DNA of 7,328 nt from Hyphomicrobiales bacterium (lineage in GTDB: Bacteria > Pseudomonadota > Alphaproteobacteria > Rhizobiales > UBA4765). The stretch covers positions 1-7,328 of the forward strand of contig JAIYEB010000087.1 in assembly GCA_027487195.1 (NCBI GenBank), given 5' to 3'. A model generated the notes under the pieces. It made no database searches. It worked only from the letters and a program-made list of their open reading frames with translations, and had not been told where the DNA came from. The first letter of the stretch is position 1. Every line of letters starts with the position of its first letter. Made by a program: the position numbers and the translations under genes. Below, piece after piece: positions 1 through 6,678 of the stretch.

Positions 1-792
1 CGCGTCGTCGCCGAGACGCGGCCAGACCTGGTCGTTCATGGGGCTGCGATCACGCCTGATCTTGATGAAGAGCGCCAATCGCCGGGGCAGATCTGCGCCG
101 TCAATTTCGGTGGTTCGGCGAATGTGATCGAGGCTTGCCAGCACCGGCCGAACATTCGGCGCGTCATCCTGTTCTCAAGTTCCGGGGTCTATAACGGCCT
201 GCAACCCTATCCGCCGAGATTGACGGAAGATGGTGAGTTGCCGGCAATCCCATCATCGCTTTATGCCGTCACGAAAATTGCCTGCGAGGGGCTTGCGGCG
301 AGGGCACATGCCACGAGCGGGCTGTCGGTTGCAGCCATTCGTGTTGCAGCGGTTTACGGCCACCATGAGCGGGCAACGCACAGCCGCAGATTTCCGCGGA
401 CAAGCCTGATCCATCGGCTGTCCTGCGCGCTTCAAGCCAATGAAGAGCTTCAGGCGGGCGGAGAAGATGTCGGACGCGACTGGCTCCATGGCGATGATGC
501 AGCGCGCGCCATTGCGGGGCTTTTGACGGCCCCGGTTCTCAATCACCTCGTCTATAATGTCGGCTCTGGCCGCCTGTCGGGATGGCACGACATTCTCAAC
601 GCCTTCAGGGCTGAAGGATTGCGCACATCCCAAACCATTGCGCCTTCACCCTTTATCATGGTCCAGGGCGATGGACGGCCGCCACTCGATATCGCAAGGC
701 TTGCAGCCGATACCGGCTTTGCGCCACGTATCGACATCGTGAGCGGCATTCGTGACCTTGTCTCGCGTCAGCGAAAGGTTCGGCAGTCATGA
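1..792 (+). CDS. NAD-dependent epimerase/dehydratase (extended SDR), 5'-truncated by window edge
   Basis: The reading frame is open from base 1 and ends at TGA 790-792, giving 263 visible residues. Extended SDRs are usually about 300-320 residues, so the N-terminal Rossmann segment with the GxxGxxG NAD-binding loop lies upstream of the window. The GTG at 124 is an internal Val, because conserved sequence (VVHGAA at visible residues 11-16, then VNFGGSANVIEA) precedes and spans it. Active-site features are the SSSGVY strand (59-64) and the YAVTK motif with Tyr88 and Lys92 (codons at 262 and 274). The later GRDWLHGDDAARAI and YNVGSG segments are typical of nucleotide-sugar epimerase-like SDRs. 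These enzymes oxidise, epimerise or dehydrate sugar-like substrates with NAD(P) in the cytoplasm. The substrate is unknown. The stop overlaps the next start as ATGA, so it is probably co-translated with the transporter ATPase genes. Family call is confident; specific function is not. Confidence 0.88.
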   Translation, partial: RVVAETRPDLVVHGAAITPDLDEERQSPGQICAVNFGGSANVIEACQHRPNIRRVILFSSSGVYNGLQPYPPRLTEDGELPAIPSSLYAVTKIACEGLAARAHATSGLSVAAIRVAAVYGHHERATHSRRFPRTSLIHRLSCALQANEELQAGGEDVGRDWLHGDDAARAIAGLLTAPVLNHLVYNVGSGRLSGWHDILNAFRAEGLRTSQTIAPSPFIMVQGDGRPPLDIARLAADTGFAPRIDIVSGIRDLVSRQRKVRQS

Positions 793-1841
793 GCCTGATT
801 GAAGTTGAAGGGCTAACCGTTCATTTCGCCTCGCAGGGGCGGACCATCCACGCTGTCGAGGATGTATCGTTTTCGGTTGGACGCGGCGAAACCCTGGGGA
901 TTGTTGGAGAAAGCGGTTCGGGCAAATCCGTGACAGCGCTCGCCCTGATGCGCCTTGTGCCCACACCTCCGGGCAAGATCATTTCCGGGCGGGTCCTGTT
1001 TGAAGGCCGCGATCTCATGCAGATGAGTGCTGCAGAGATCCGCGCCATTCGCGGTCGCGACATTGCCATGGTGTTTCAGGACCCGATGACCTCGCTCAAT
1101 CCCGTGCTGACGGTCGGGCGACAACTTACCGAGGTGCTTGAAACCCATCTTGGTCTTGAGCCGAGACAGGCGAGAACGCGCGCGATCGATCTTCTTTCGC
1201 TGGTCGGCATTCCCTCGCCTGAGCGGCGGATCGATGATCATCCGCATAAATTCTCCGGAGGCATGCGCCAGCGCGTCATGATTGCCATGGCGGTTGCGTG
1301 CAAACCCAAGCTCCTGATTGCTGATGAGCCAACGACAGCGCTTGATGTGACGATCCAGGCTCAGATCCTCGACATTCTGCAAACGCTTCAGCGTGAGCTG
1401 GGCATGGCGCTCGTGTTGATCACGCACGACCTTGGGGTTGTGGCTGGCATGAGCGATCGGGTTGCGGTCATGTATGGCGGGCGCATTGTTGAAGAAGGGG
1501 CGGCGAGCGACGTGTTTCGCGACCCGCGCATGCCCTACACCATGGGCCTTCTTGGCTCGATCCCGCGCCTCGACCGGCCTGATGAACGCAGATTGACGCC
1601 GATCAAAGGCTCACCTCCGGAGCCTGTCGGCGCAGCGAGATCCTGCCGGTTCTCGCCTCGCTGCAGGTTTGCAACTGCGGTCTGCCAAAACACCGTGCCG
1701 GTCTTCAGGGCTGTTCCCGGCACATCCATGCCAGCGCGGCATGTGACGTGCCACCATGACATCAGGCTTCAGCTTGAAGGCCAGCCAACGAGCGGGGCGA
1801 ACATGTTTGGGCCCACCCCAACCGATCAGAGCGCAGCATGA
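789..1841 (+). CDS. dppD: Oligopeptide/dipeptide-type ABC importer ATP-binding protein, DppD/OppD-like
   Basis: A 350-residue cytoplasmic ATPase. It shows Walker A GESGSGKS (40-47), Q-loop Gln97 in VFQDPMTSLNP, signature FSGGMRQR (155-162), Walker B LLIADE (175-180) and H-loop His213 in ITHD. The C-terminal oligopeptide-transporter domain (about 240-325) includes the IKGSPPEP segment and four cysteines, C286, C292, C299 and C321 (CX5C, CX6C, CX21C). This domain separates Dpp/Opp ATPases from other ABC ATPases. The protein would pair with the DppF-like ATPase encoded next to drive a two-permease importer, whose permease and binding-protein genes are not in the window. The ATG at 789 overlaps the previous stop (ATGA). 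An AAAGG at 774-778 is a plausible ribosome-binding site. About 25 low-complexity residues after the last cysteine make it slightly longer than the usual ~330. Peptide specificity is not shown, since this family also moves sugars, opines and metals. Confidence 0.93.
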   Translation: MSLIEVEGLTVHFASQGRTIHAVEDVSFSVGRGETLGIVGESGSGKSVTALALMRLVPTPPGKIISGRVLFEGRDLMQMSAAEIRAIRGRDIAMVFQDPMTSLNPVLTVGRQLTEVLETHLGLEPRQARTRAIDLLSLVGIPSPERRIDDHPHKFSGGMRQRVMIAMAVACKPKLLIADEPTTALDVTIQAQILDILQTLQRELGMALVLITHDLGVVAGMSDRVAVMYGGRIVEEGAASDVFRDPRMPYTMGLLGSIPRLDRPDERRLTPIKGSPPEPVGAARSCRFSPRCRFATAVCQNTVPVFRAVPGTSMPARHVTCHHDIRLQLEGQPTSGANMFGPTPTDQSAA

Positions 1842-2884
1842 GCGCTGATCGATCACCCCTACTGGTTGTTGAGAATCTCAACGTCCATTTCCCGGTGACG
1901 CGGGGGCTTGTGTTTGAACGCCGCGTTGGAACCGTGAAGGCTGTTGATGGCGTCAATCTGACATTGGCCCGGGGAGAAACCCTTGGCCTTGTCGGCGAAA
2001 GCGGTTGCGGCAAGACAACGGTCGGGCGCGCGATCCTTGGTCTCAACGACATCACGTCAGGCCGGATTCTGTTTGATGGTGTCGACCTGTCGGTCATGAC
2101 CGCCGAGGAGCGAAAGCGGATGCGACGGCGCATTCAGTTGATCTTCCAGGACCCTTACGCAAGCCTCAATCCCAGAATGAGTGTTGGCGAGGCCATTGCC
2201 GAGCCGGTGCGGCTTCATCAGTTGCGCGACAGCGAGACCGGCGTTCAGGAACGCGTCGCCGAACTTCTCGAACTGGTTGGCCTGAGCCGCTCCTATTCGG
2301 GGCGTTTTCCGCACGAGTTTTCCGGCGGCCAGCGCCAAAGGATCGGCATTGCCCGTGCGCTCGCCTGCGAGCCAGATCTTCTTGTGTGTGATGAGCCCGT
2401 GTCGGCGCTTGATGTGTCGATCCAGGCGCAGGTCGTCAATCTGATGCAGGATCTTCAGGAACAGTTGGGCCTGAGCTACCTGTTCATTGCCCATGGGCTT
2501 AACGTCATCAAGCACATCTCGCATCGCGTTGCGGTGATGTATCTTGGCAAAATCGTCGAGACTGGCGAGAAGTCGGCGATCTATGCCGCGCCAACGCATC
2601 CCTACACGCGTGCGCTGCTCTCGGCTGTTCCGGTTCCCGATCCCGTCATCGAGCGACAGCGTCAGCGCATCCTTCTTCAAGGCGATGTGCCAAGTCCGAT
2701 GGACCCTCCGCCTGGCTGCCGCTTTGCGTCTCGTTGCCCTATCGCCATCGACCCCTGCCGCAGTGAAATGCCGGCGCTGGAGATCAGGCCGGGTGCCGAT
2801 CATCCCGTGGCCTGTATCCGCACCCATGACGCCGCTGCCCTCATGCCCCTTGTCAAACGCTTGGAACTGGAGACATCCCAATGA
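1838..2884 (+). CDS. dppF: Oligopeptide/dipeptide-type ABC importer ATP-binding protein, DppF/OppF-like
   Basis: A 348-residue ATPase, the second nucleotide-binding subunit of the same importer. It has the insert after the first strand typical of DppF/OppF (around 20-35, leading into GTVKAVDGVN). Walker A is GESGCGKT (53-60), Q-loop Gln104 lies in IFQDPYASLNP, the signature is FSGGQRQR (161-168) and Walker B is LLVCDEP (181-187). The C-terminal domain carries HPYTRALLSAVP and four cysteines, C294, C300, C307 and C326 (CX5C, CX6C, CX18C), matching the layout in its DppD partner. One oddity: the H-loop reads IAHGLNV, with His219 kept but the usual following Asp replaced by Gly220 (GGG at 2495-2497). 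All other catalytic motifs are intact, so it is probably active. The start overlaps the dppD-like stop as ATGA with only a weak ribosome-binding site, which points to translational coupling. Confidence 0.93.
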   Translation: MSADRSPLLVVENLNVHFPVTRGLVFERRVGTVKAVDGVNLTLARGETLGLVGESGCGKTTVGRAILGLNDITSGRILFDGVDLSVMTAEERKRMRRRIQLIFQDPYASLNPRMSVGEAIAEPVRLHQLRDSETGVQERVAELLELVGLSRSYSGRFPHEFSGGQRQRIGIARALACEPDLLVCDEPVSALDVSIQAQVVNLMQDLQEQLGLSYLFIAHGLNVIKHISHRVAVMYLGKIVETGEKSAIYAAPTHPYTRALLSAVPVPDPVIERQRQRILLQGDVPSPMDPPPGCRFASRCPIAIDPCRSEMPALEIRPGADHPVACIRTHDAAALMPLVKRLELETSQ

Positions 2885-3873
2885 AAAAACTCGCACTCGC
2901 CGGCCTTGGACGCTGGGGCAAGGTCCTGATCAATTCGGTTCAGGGCAAAAGCGATGCTGTTCGTTTCGACATGGCGGTCACCCGCGATCCGGCCGCCGCG
3001 CGCGCCTATTGCGATCCGCTCGGCATCAAGCCTGTTGCAACGCTTGCGGAAGCACTGGCTGATCCGAAGATTGACGGCATCGTGCTTGCAACGCCCCATT
3101 CGCTTCACGCCGAGCAGGTCATTGCCTGCGCTGCCGCCAAGAAGCCGGTCTTTGTCGACAAGCCGTTCACGCTGACGCGGGCAACCGCCGTTTCGGCACT
3201 TCAGGCTGCAAAGGCCGCCGGGATCATCGTTGCAGCGGGCCATAACCGGCGCTGGCTGCCGCCGATTGTCGAACTCAAGGCCATGATCGATGCGGGCGAA
3301 CTCGGCACGATCCTGCACATCGAGACGCATTTCTCCGGCAATGCCGTTGGCCGCTACACCAAGGAAGCCTGGCGTGTCGCCCCAGGCGAAAGCCCGGCCG
3401 GTGGTCTTGCGGGCTCCGGCATTCACCAGATCGATGCGATCATCCATCTCGTGGGCGCCATATCGCAGGTCTATGCGGTCAGTCTCGCGCGCATCCATGA
3501 GGTGGCGCTCGATGACACGACCATCGTGACGTTCAAGACGGTCAACGGCGCGACAGCAACGCTCACAACGCTCACTGCAACAGCACCGACCTACCGCCTC
3601 GTCGCGTTCGGAACCAAGGGCAAAGCTGAAATCAACGGGCAGGCAGAAAAGCGCGGCTCGGAAACCATGGACATCACGCTTGTATCGGGCGAACGCACGA
3701 CCAGGACCTACGCACCGTTCGACATTGAGCGTGCAGAGATTGAAGCCTTTGCGACCGCGATAGCGGGTGGGCCCTGTTACCCCATTGGTTTTCACGAAAT
3801 CGAAAATGGCATCGCCGCTTTCGAGGCCGTCTCAACCTCTGCTGCGTCTGGCCTGCCTGTTTCGACTCTCTGA
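2881..3873 (+). CDS. Gfo/Idh/MocA-family NAD(P)-dependent oxidoreductase
   Basis: A 330-residue protein of normal family length. An N-terminal Rossmann fold begins MKKLALAGLGRWG, with the GxGxxG dinucleotide loop at 8-13. The family EKP motif appears as DKP (93-95) with catalytic Lys94. It is followed by GHNRRW (120-125), and by HQIDAIIH (182-189) in the C-terminal domain, which supplies the D-x-x-x-H pair Asp185/His189 expected in inositol/glucose-dehydrogenase relatives. Members oxidise hydroxyls of sugars, inositols or their derivatives, or reduce keto forms, using NAD(P) in the cytoplasm. The substrate is unknown here. The ATG at 2881 overlaps the dppF-like stop (ATGA), and a GGAGA at 2869-2873 sits 7 nt upstream, a good ribosome-binding site. 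It appears to be the last gene of the first operon. Its position suggests it acts on whatever the Dpp-type importer brings in, which is inference. Confidence 0.9.
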   Translation: MKKLALAGLGRWGKVLINSVQGKSDAVRFDMAVTRDPAAARAYCDPLGIKPVATLAEALADPKIDGIVLATPHSLHAEQVIACAAAKKPVFVDKPFTLTRATAVSALQAAKAAGIIVAAGHNRRWLPPIVELKAMIDAGELGTILHIETHFSGNAVGRYTKEAWRVAPGESPAGGLAGSGIHQIDAIIHLVGAISQVYAVSLARIHEVALDDTTIVTFKTVNGATATLTTLTATAPTYRLVAFGTKGKAEINGQAEKRGSETMDITLVSGERTTRTYAPFDIERAEIEAFATAIAGGPCYPIGFHEIENGIAAFEAVSTSAASGLPVSTL

Positions 3874-3958
3874 CACTATCGCCCAACGCGGCACTCTGCC
3901 AAACTGAACAAAACCGGGATCAACTCGGCGCATATCTGATCCGGGAGGATCGTCTGGA
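3874..3958 (+). other. 85-base intergenic gap between the two transporter operons
   Basis: This is the only non-coding stretch of any size in the window. I see no convincing Rho-independent terminator (no GC stem followed by a T run) and no confident -35/-10 pair. What it does contain is the first GGATC-N16-GATCC dyad (3917-3942) and the ribosome-binding site of the livH-like gene. The second transporter operon could start from a promoter here, or could be read through from the upstream genes. The sequence does not decide between these. Confidence 0.5.
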
Positions 3959-3972
3959 ATGGGTCTTGATCC
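3917..3972 (+). repeat. Two tandem dyads GGATC-N16-GATCC around the livH-like start
   Basis: Dyad 1 has GGATC at 3917-3921 and GATCC at 3938-3942. Dyad 2 has GGATC at 3947-3951 and GATCC at 3968-3972. Both have a 16-nt spacer, and their centres are 30 bp apart. As RNA, arm 1 can extend to a nine-position stem (3914-3922 with 3937-3945, one mismatch) that covers part of the Shine-Dalgarno. Arm 2 can form a six-pair stem (3946-3951 with 3968-3973) with the start codon in its loop. The second dyad extends into codons 4-5 of the livH-like gene. It could be a regulator-binding array or translational hairpins, or chance, since GATC is frequent in this DNA. The pattern is certain; the function is not. 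Confidence 0.4.
3943..3948 (+). promoter_or_regulatory. Strong Shine-Dalgarno for livH-like gene
   Basis: GGGAGG lies 10 nt before the ATG at 3959 and is the best ribosome-binding site in the window. It supports that start. It also suggests independent translation initiation at the head of the second operon, unlike the overlap-coupled genes around it. Confidence 0.75.
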
Positions 3973-4843
3973 TGTGCTTCTGGCGCAGTTGACGCTCAAT
4001 GGTATTGCAACGGGCGCAATCTACGGGCTCGTCGCGCTTGGTCTTGTCCTGACCTACAAGGCAACGGAAGTCTTGAACTTCGCCCAGGGCGATCTCCTGG
4101 TTGCGGGTGCGTTTATTGGTTGGGCGCTGATAGCGCTTGGCGGCGTGCCCTATCCGCTGGCGGCGGTCATAACGGTGGTTGCTGTCGGGGCCTTGGCCTG
4201 TGGTCTTGAGGCTGGCGTTGTGCGTCGCATCGCGGGCCAACCCCAGTTCTCAGGCGTCATGCTGACGATTGCGCTGGCGTTTATGCTGCGCGGTCTCATC
4301 AGCATGGTGTTTGGGCCGGATTCCCGTAGCCTGCCAACACCCTTTACCGGCCAGACGGTTTGGCTCGGGCCGGTGGCGATTTCAGCGCCAAGCCTTGTCG
4401 TGATTGTCGTTGCGGGCTTCGTGACGCTTCTGGCTTTTGGGCTCCTGCGGGCCACAACCCTTGGGGTCGCAATTCAGGCTGCTTCGCAAAACCAGCTTGC
4501 AGCCTATCTCTCCGGCATCCCGGTCAAGCGGCTCAACTCATTCGTCTGGGCGGGAGCCGGCGCTGTCGCTGGGCTGTGCGGGCTTTTGCTTGCGCCCATG
4601 ACGCTCGTCGATCTGTCGCTGTGGACCGTCCTTCTCAAGGCCCTTGCGGCCATGGTGCTCGGCGGATTCGGCTCCATTCCCGGCGCGCTTGTCGGAGGCT
4701 TGCTGATTGGTCTGATCGAACAATTCTCGGGCGTGTTCATGCCCGATGGCATCAAGGACATCGTCGCCTACATCGTTTTGATCGGCGTTCTCATGCTTCG
4801 CCCGCATGGGTTGTTCGGCGAAGCCCATGGGCGGAGGGTCTGA
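3959..4843 (+). CDS. livH: Branched-chain/hydrophobic amino-acid ABC transporter permease, LivH-like
   Basis: A 294-residue inner-membrane protein made of hydrophobic helices, roughly at 10-32, 45-62, 66-84, 98-118, 143-164, 192-214, 222-258 and 266-283. Family marks are NGIATGAIYGLVALGL near the N-terminus, then NFAQGDLLVAGA (40-51; many homologues read NFAHGE), QNQLAAYLSGI (177-187) contacting the ATPase, GGFGSIPGALVGG (235-247) and the C-terminal RPHGLFG (281-287). It would form the translocation channel with the LivM-like protein encoded next, in an importer of the HAAT family. That family takes branched-chain amino acids but also urea, amides and aromatic or other acids, so the substrate is open. 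The ATG at 3959 has a strong ribosome-binding site at 3943-3948. The stop overlaps the next start by one base (TGATG). Confidence 0.93.
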   Translation: MGLDPVLLAQLTLNGIATGAIYGLVALGLVLTYKATEVLNFAQGDLLVAGAFIGWALIALGGVPYPLAAVITVVAVGALACGLEAGVVRRIAGQPQFSGVMLTIALAFMLRGLISMVFGPDSRSLPTPFTGQTVWLGPVAISAPSLVVIVVAGFVTLLAFGLLRATTLGVAIQAASQNQLAAYLSGIPVKRLNSFVWAGAGAVAGLCGLLLAPMTLVDLSLWTVLLKALAAMVLGGFGSIPGALVGGLLIGLIEQFSGVFMPDGIKDIVAYIVLIGVLMLRPHGLFGEAHGRRV

Positions 4844-5919
4844 TGCGTTTTCGCTATCACACCCGCTACAGCGACGCCCGCAAACTCCTGCCCTGGACCG
4901 AGGGCAGGGTGGCATACCTGCTGCTGGTTCTGGCTCTGATCGCCGCGCCGTTCGTGCTCCAGCGTTTTTGGGTCGGCGAACTGAGCTACATCTTCATCCT
5001 GGCGATTGCGAGCCTCGGGCTCATGATCCTGAAGGGCTACACGGGTCAGGTGTCGCTCGGCCCTGCGGCGTTTGTTGCAATTGGCGCATATGCCCACGCC
5101 CTGATGCTTGATGCCGGTGTGCCATTTGCCGTGTCCCTGTGCCTGACACTGATCATTTCAGGCGCTGCAGGCCTGATGATCGGTTTGCCGGCTATCCGGG
5201 TTTCAGGCCTTTCGCTTGCCATGATGACGCTGGCGTTTGCCGTCATTGTCGAACATGTCCTGGGGCGTTGGAAAACGCTGACCGGCGGGTTTTCCGGTCT
5301 GCCCGTCGAAACGCCGGTGCTCTTTGGATTCAGGCTTGGAACGCCGACGGCGTTCTATTTCCTATGCCTTGCCATCCTCATCATCACGCTCCTTGGCCTT
5401 GTAAACCTCATGCGCGGGCCGAAGGGCCGCGCGTTCGTCGCGGTGCGTGACAGCGAGGCTGCGGCGTGGGGGCTTGGGATCGATGTGGCCCGCACCAGGG
5501 TTGAGGCGTTCGTGTTGTCGTCTGCCATCCTTGGTCTTTCAGGTGCGTTGATGGCGCATCACGTGCAGCATCTGACACCCGAAGGCTTTGGCCTTCTCTT
5601 GTCGCTCGAGCTTGTCTTGATGGTGGTCATCGGTGGGCTTGGATCGCTCAGGGGGGCGCTCCTTGGGGCTGTGCTGATCGGATTTTTGCCGCGTCTCATT
5701 TCAATGGCAAAGCCCCTGTTGCCGGCACAGGTCTCGGCTCAGTTCGGCCTTGAGATCTTCGCCTACGGGTTGGTGCTCGCGGTCTTTGTCCTGTTCGAAC
5801 CGCGTGGTCTTGAAGGGCGCTGGCAAAAGACAAAGGCGTTTTTGACAAGCTTTCCGGTCTATCGCCGCGACACGTTCCGACGCCAGAAGACCTACATGCG
5901 CTCGGAGCGGCTGAAGTGA
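4843..5919 (+). CDS. livM: Branched-chain/hydrophobic amino-acid ABC transporter permease, LivM-like
   Basis: A 358-residue inner-membrane permease, partner of the LivH-like protein. After a basic, polar N-terminus (about 1-22) come hydrophobic segments near 23-40, 47-63, 74-88, 94-115, 121-140, 170-190, 222-240, 250-265, 267-285 and 303-319. Diagnostic motifs are GYTGQVSLG (65-73), LTGGFSGL (146-153), the cytoplasmic loop GRAFVAVRDSEAAAWGLGI (195-213) that docks on the ATPase, and GGLGSLRGALLG (264-275). A basic tail follows LFEPRGLEGRW and ends in FRRQKTYMRSERLK. Tails like this occur in one group of LivM proteins. The ATG at 4843 overlaps the livH-like stop by one base, with GGAGGG at 4833-4838 just upstream. 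The frame stays open further upstream to 4360, but that part overlaps livH in another frame and lacks family resemblance, so it is not used. Confidence 0.93.
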   Translation: MRFRYHTRYSDARKLLPWTEGRVAYLLLVLALIAAPFVLQRFWVGELSYIFILAIASLGLMILKGYTGQVSLGPAAFVAIGAYAHALMLDAGVPFAVSLCLTLIISGAAGLMIGLPAIRVSGLSLAMMTLAFAVIVEHVLGRWKTLTGGFSGLPVETPVLFGFRLGTPTAFYFLCLAILIITLLGLVNLMRGPKGRAFVAVRDSEAAAWGLGIDVARTRVEAFVLSSAILGLSGALMAHHVQHLTPEGFGLLLSLELVLMVVIGGLGSLRGALLGAVLIGFLPRLISMAKPLLPAQVSAQFGLEIFAYGLVLAVFVLFEPRGLEGRWQKTKAFLTSFPVYRRDTFRRQKTYMRSERLK

Positions 5920-6674
5920 GCCTGTTTGAGTTTGATGCCGTGACCTTGTCGTTTGGCGGCATCACCGCCATCCGCAACCTGTCCTTTCATGTCGAGAAGG
6001 GCGAGATCTTTGCGATTATCGGACCAAACGGGGCAGGCAAGACGTCAGTGCTCAATGTGGTCAGCCGCGTGTTTGATCCAAACGAGGGCCAGATCCGGTT
6101 TGATGGGCGCGACATCACGAAGGTTCCGCGCAAGGGCGTTGCAGATCTTGGTATTGCCCGGACGTTCCAGAACCTTGAACTGTTTGAACGCGCGAGCGTG
6201 ATCGACAATCTCCGGCTTGGGCGCCATCGCTTTGAACGTGGCGGGACCTGGCAAAGCCTCTTCAATCTGCCCTCCCACGGACGGCGCGAAGATGAGGCGC
6301 GTGAAGCGGTTGAAGCGATCATCGACCTCCTCGATCTTTCGCCCTGGCGCGAGGCGATGGTTGGCAGTCTGCCCTATGGCGTGCGCAAGGTTGTGGAACT
6401 TGGCCGCGCCTTGGCCCTTGAGCCCAAGCTCCTGTTTCTGGATGAGCCAGCCTCAGGCCTCAACAGTGAGGAGACGCGCGATCTCTCGTTCTGGATCGAG
6501 GATATCAGGCGCGATCTCGGCATCACGATTGTCATGGTTGAGCATGACATGTCGCTTGTGTCCGCGGTCGCAGACCGGGTGCTGTGCATGAACCTTGGCA
6601 GCAGGCTCGCGCTTGGAACACCTTCAGAGGTTCAGGCCAATGCCGATGTCATTGCGGCCTATCTCGGGACATGA
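5916..6674 (+). CDS. livG: Branched-chain amino-acid-type ABC transporter ATP-binding protein, LivG-like
   Basis: A 252-residue cytoplasmic ATPase. Walker A is GPNGAGKT (36-43), Q-loop Gln85 lies in IARTFQNLELF, Walker B is LLFLDEP (172-178), and His210 lies in VEHDMSLV. The signature reads LPYGVRK (152-158) instead of LSGGQ; LSYGxxR-like variants are normal for LivG. The insertion around 105-128, between the Q-loop and the signature, is also typical of the family. It pairs with the LivF-like ATPase to power the LivH/LivM channel. The start is GTG at 5916, overlapping the livM-like stop as GTGA. GGAG at 5904-5907 sits 8 nt upstream, and the resulting N-terminus (MSLFEFDAVTLSFGG) fits the family. 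The stop is TGA 6672-6674, 4 nt before the next gene. Confidence 0.93.
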   Translation: MSLFEFDAVTLSFGGITAIRNLSFHVEKGEIFAIIGPNGAGKTSVLNVVSRVFDPNEGQIRFDGRDITKVPRKGVADLGIARTFQNLELFERASVIDNLRLGRHRFERGGTWQSLFNLPSHGRREDEAREAVEAIIDLLDLSPWREAMVGSLPYGVRKVVELGRALALEPKLLFLDEPASGLNSEETRDLSFWIEDIRRDLGITIVMVEHDMSLVSAVADRVLCMNLGSRLALGTPSEVQANADVIAAYLGT

Positions 6675-6678
6675 GGCC

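Noticed and set aside
124..126. GTG as the start of the SDR gene
   Set aside because: The frame is open to base 1, and conserved extended-SDR sequence precedes and spans this codon, so the gene begins outside the window.
2057..2896. 279-residue open frame on the minus strand opposite the dppF-like gene
   Set aside because: Antisense shadow of a gene with all ABC ATPase motifs; its own translation shows no domain.
2800..3795. 331-residue open frame on the minus strand opposite the Gfo/Idh gene
   Set aside because: The translation is rich in Arg, Cys and His with no recognisable domain. It is a shadow of a GC-rich coding gene whose plus-strand product has clear family motifs.
3874..3945. Rho-independent terminator after the Gfo/Idh gene
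   Set aside because: The only stem (3914-3922 with 3937-3945) has a mismatch and a 14-nt loop, and is followed by the Shine-Dalgarno instead of a T run.
4360..4842. Upstream extension of the livM-like frame that would give a 519-residue protein
   Set aside because: It overlaps most of the second half of livH in another frame, is Arg/Ala-rich without family similarity, and the ATG at 4843 with a GGAGGG site matches the normal LivM N-terminus.
6369..6392. LivG-like signature LPYGVRK lacking LSGGQ, initially taken as a degenerate ATPase
   Set aside because: LSYGxxR-like signatures are standard for the LivG family, and the other motifs are intact.
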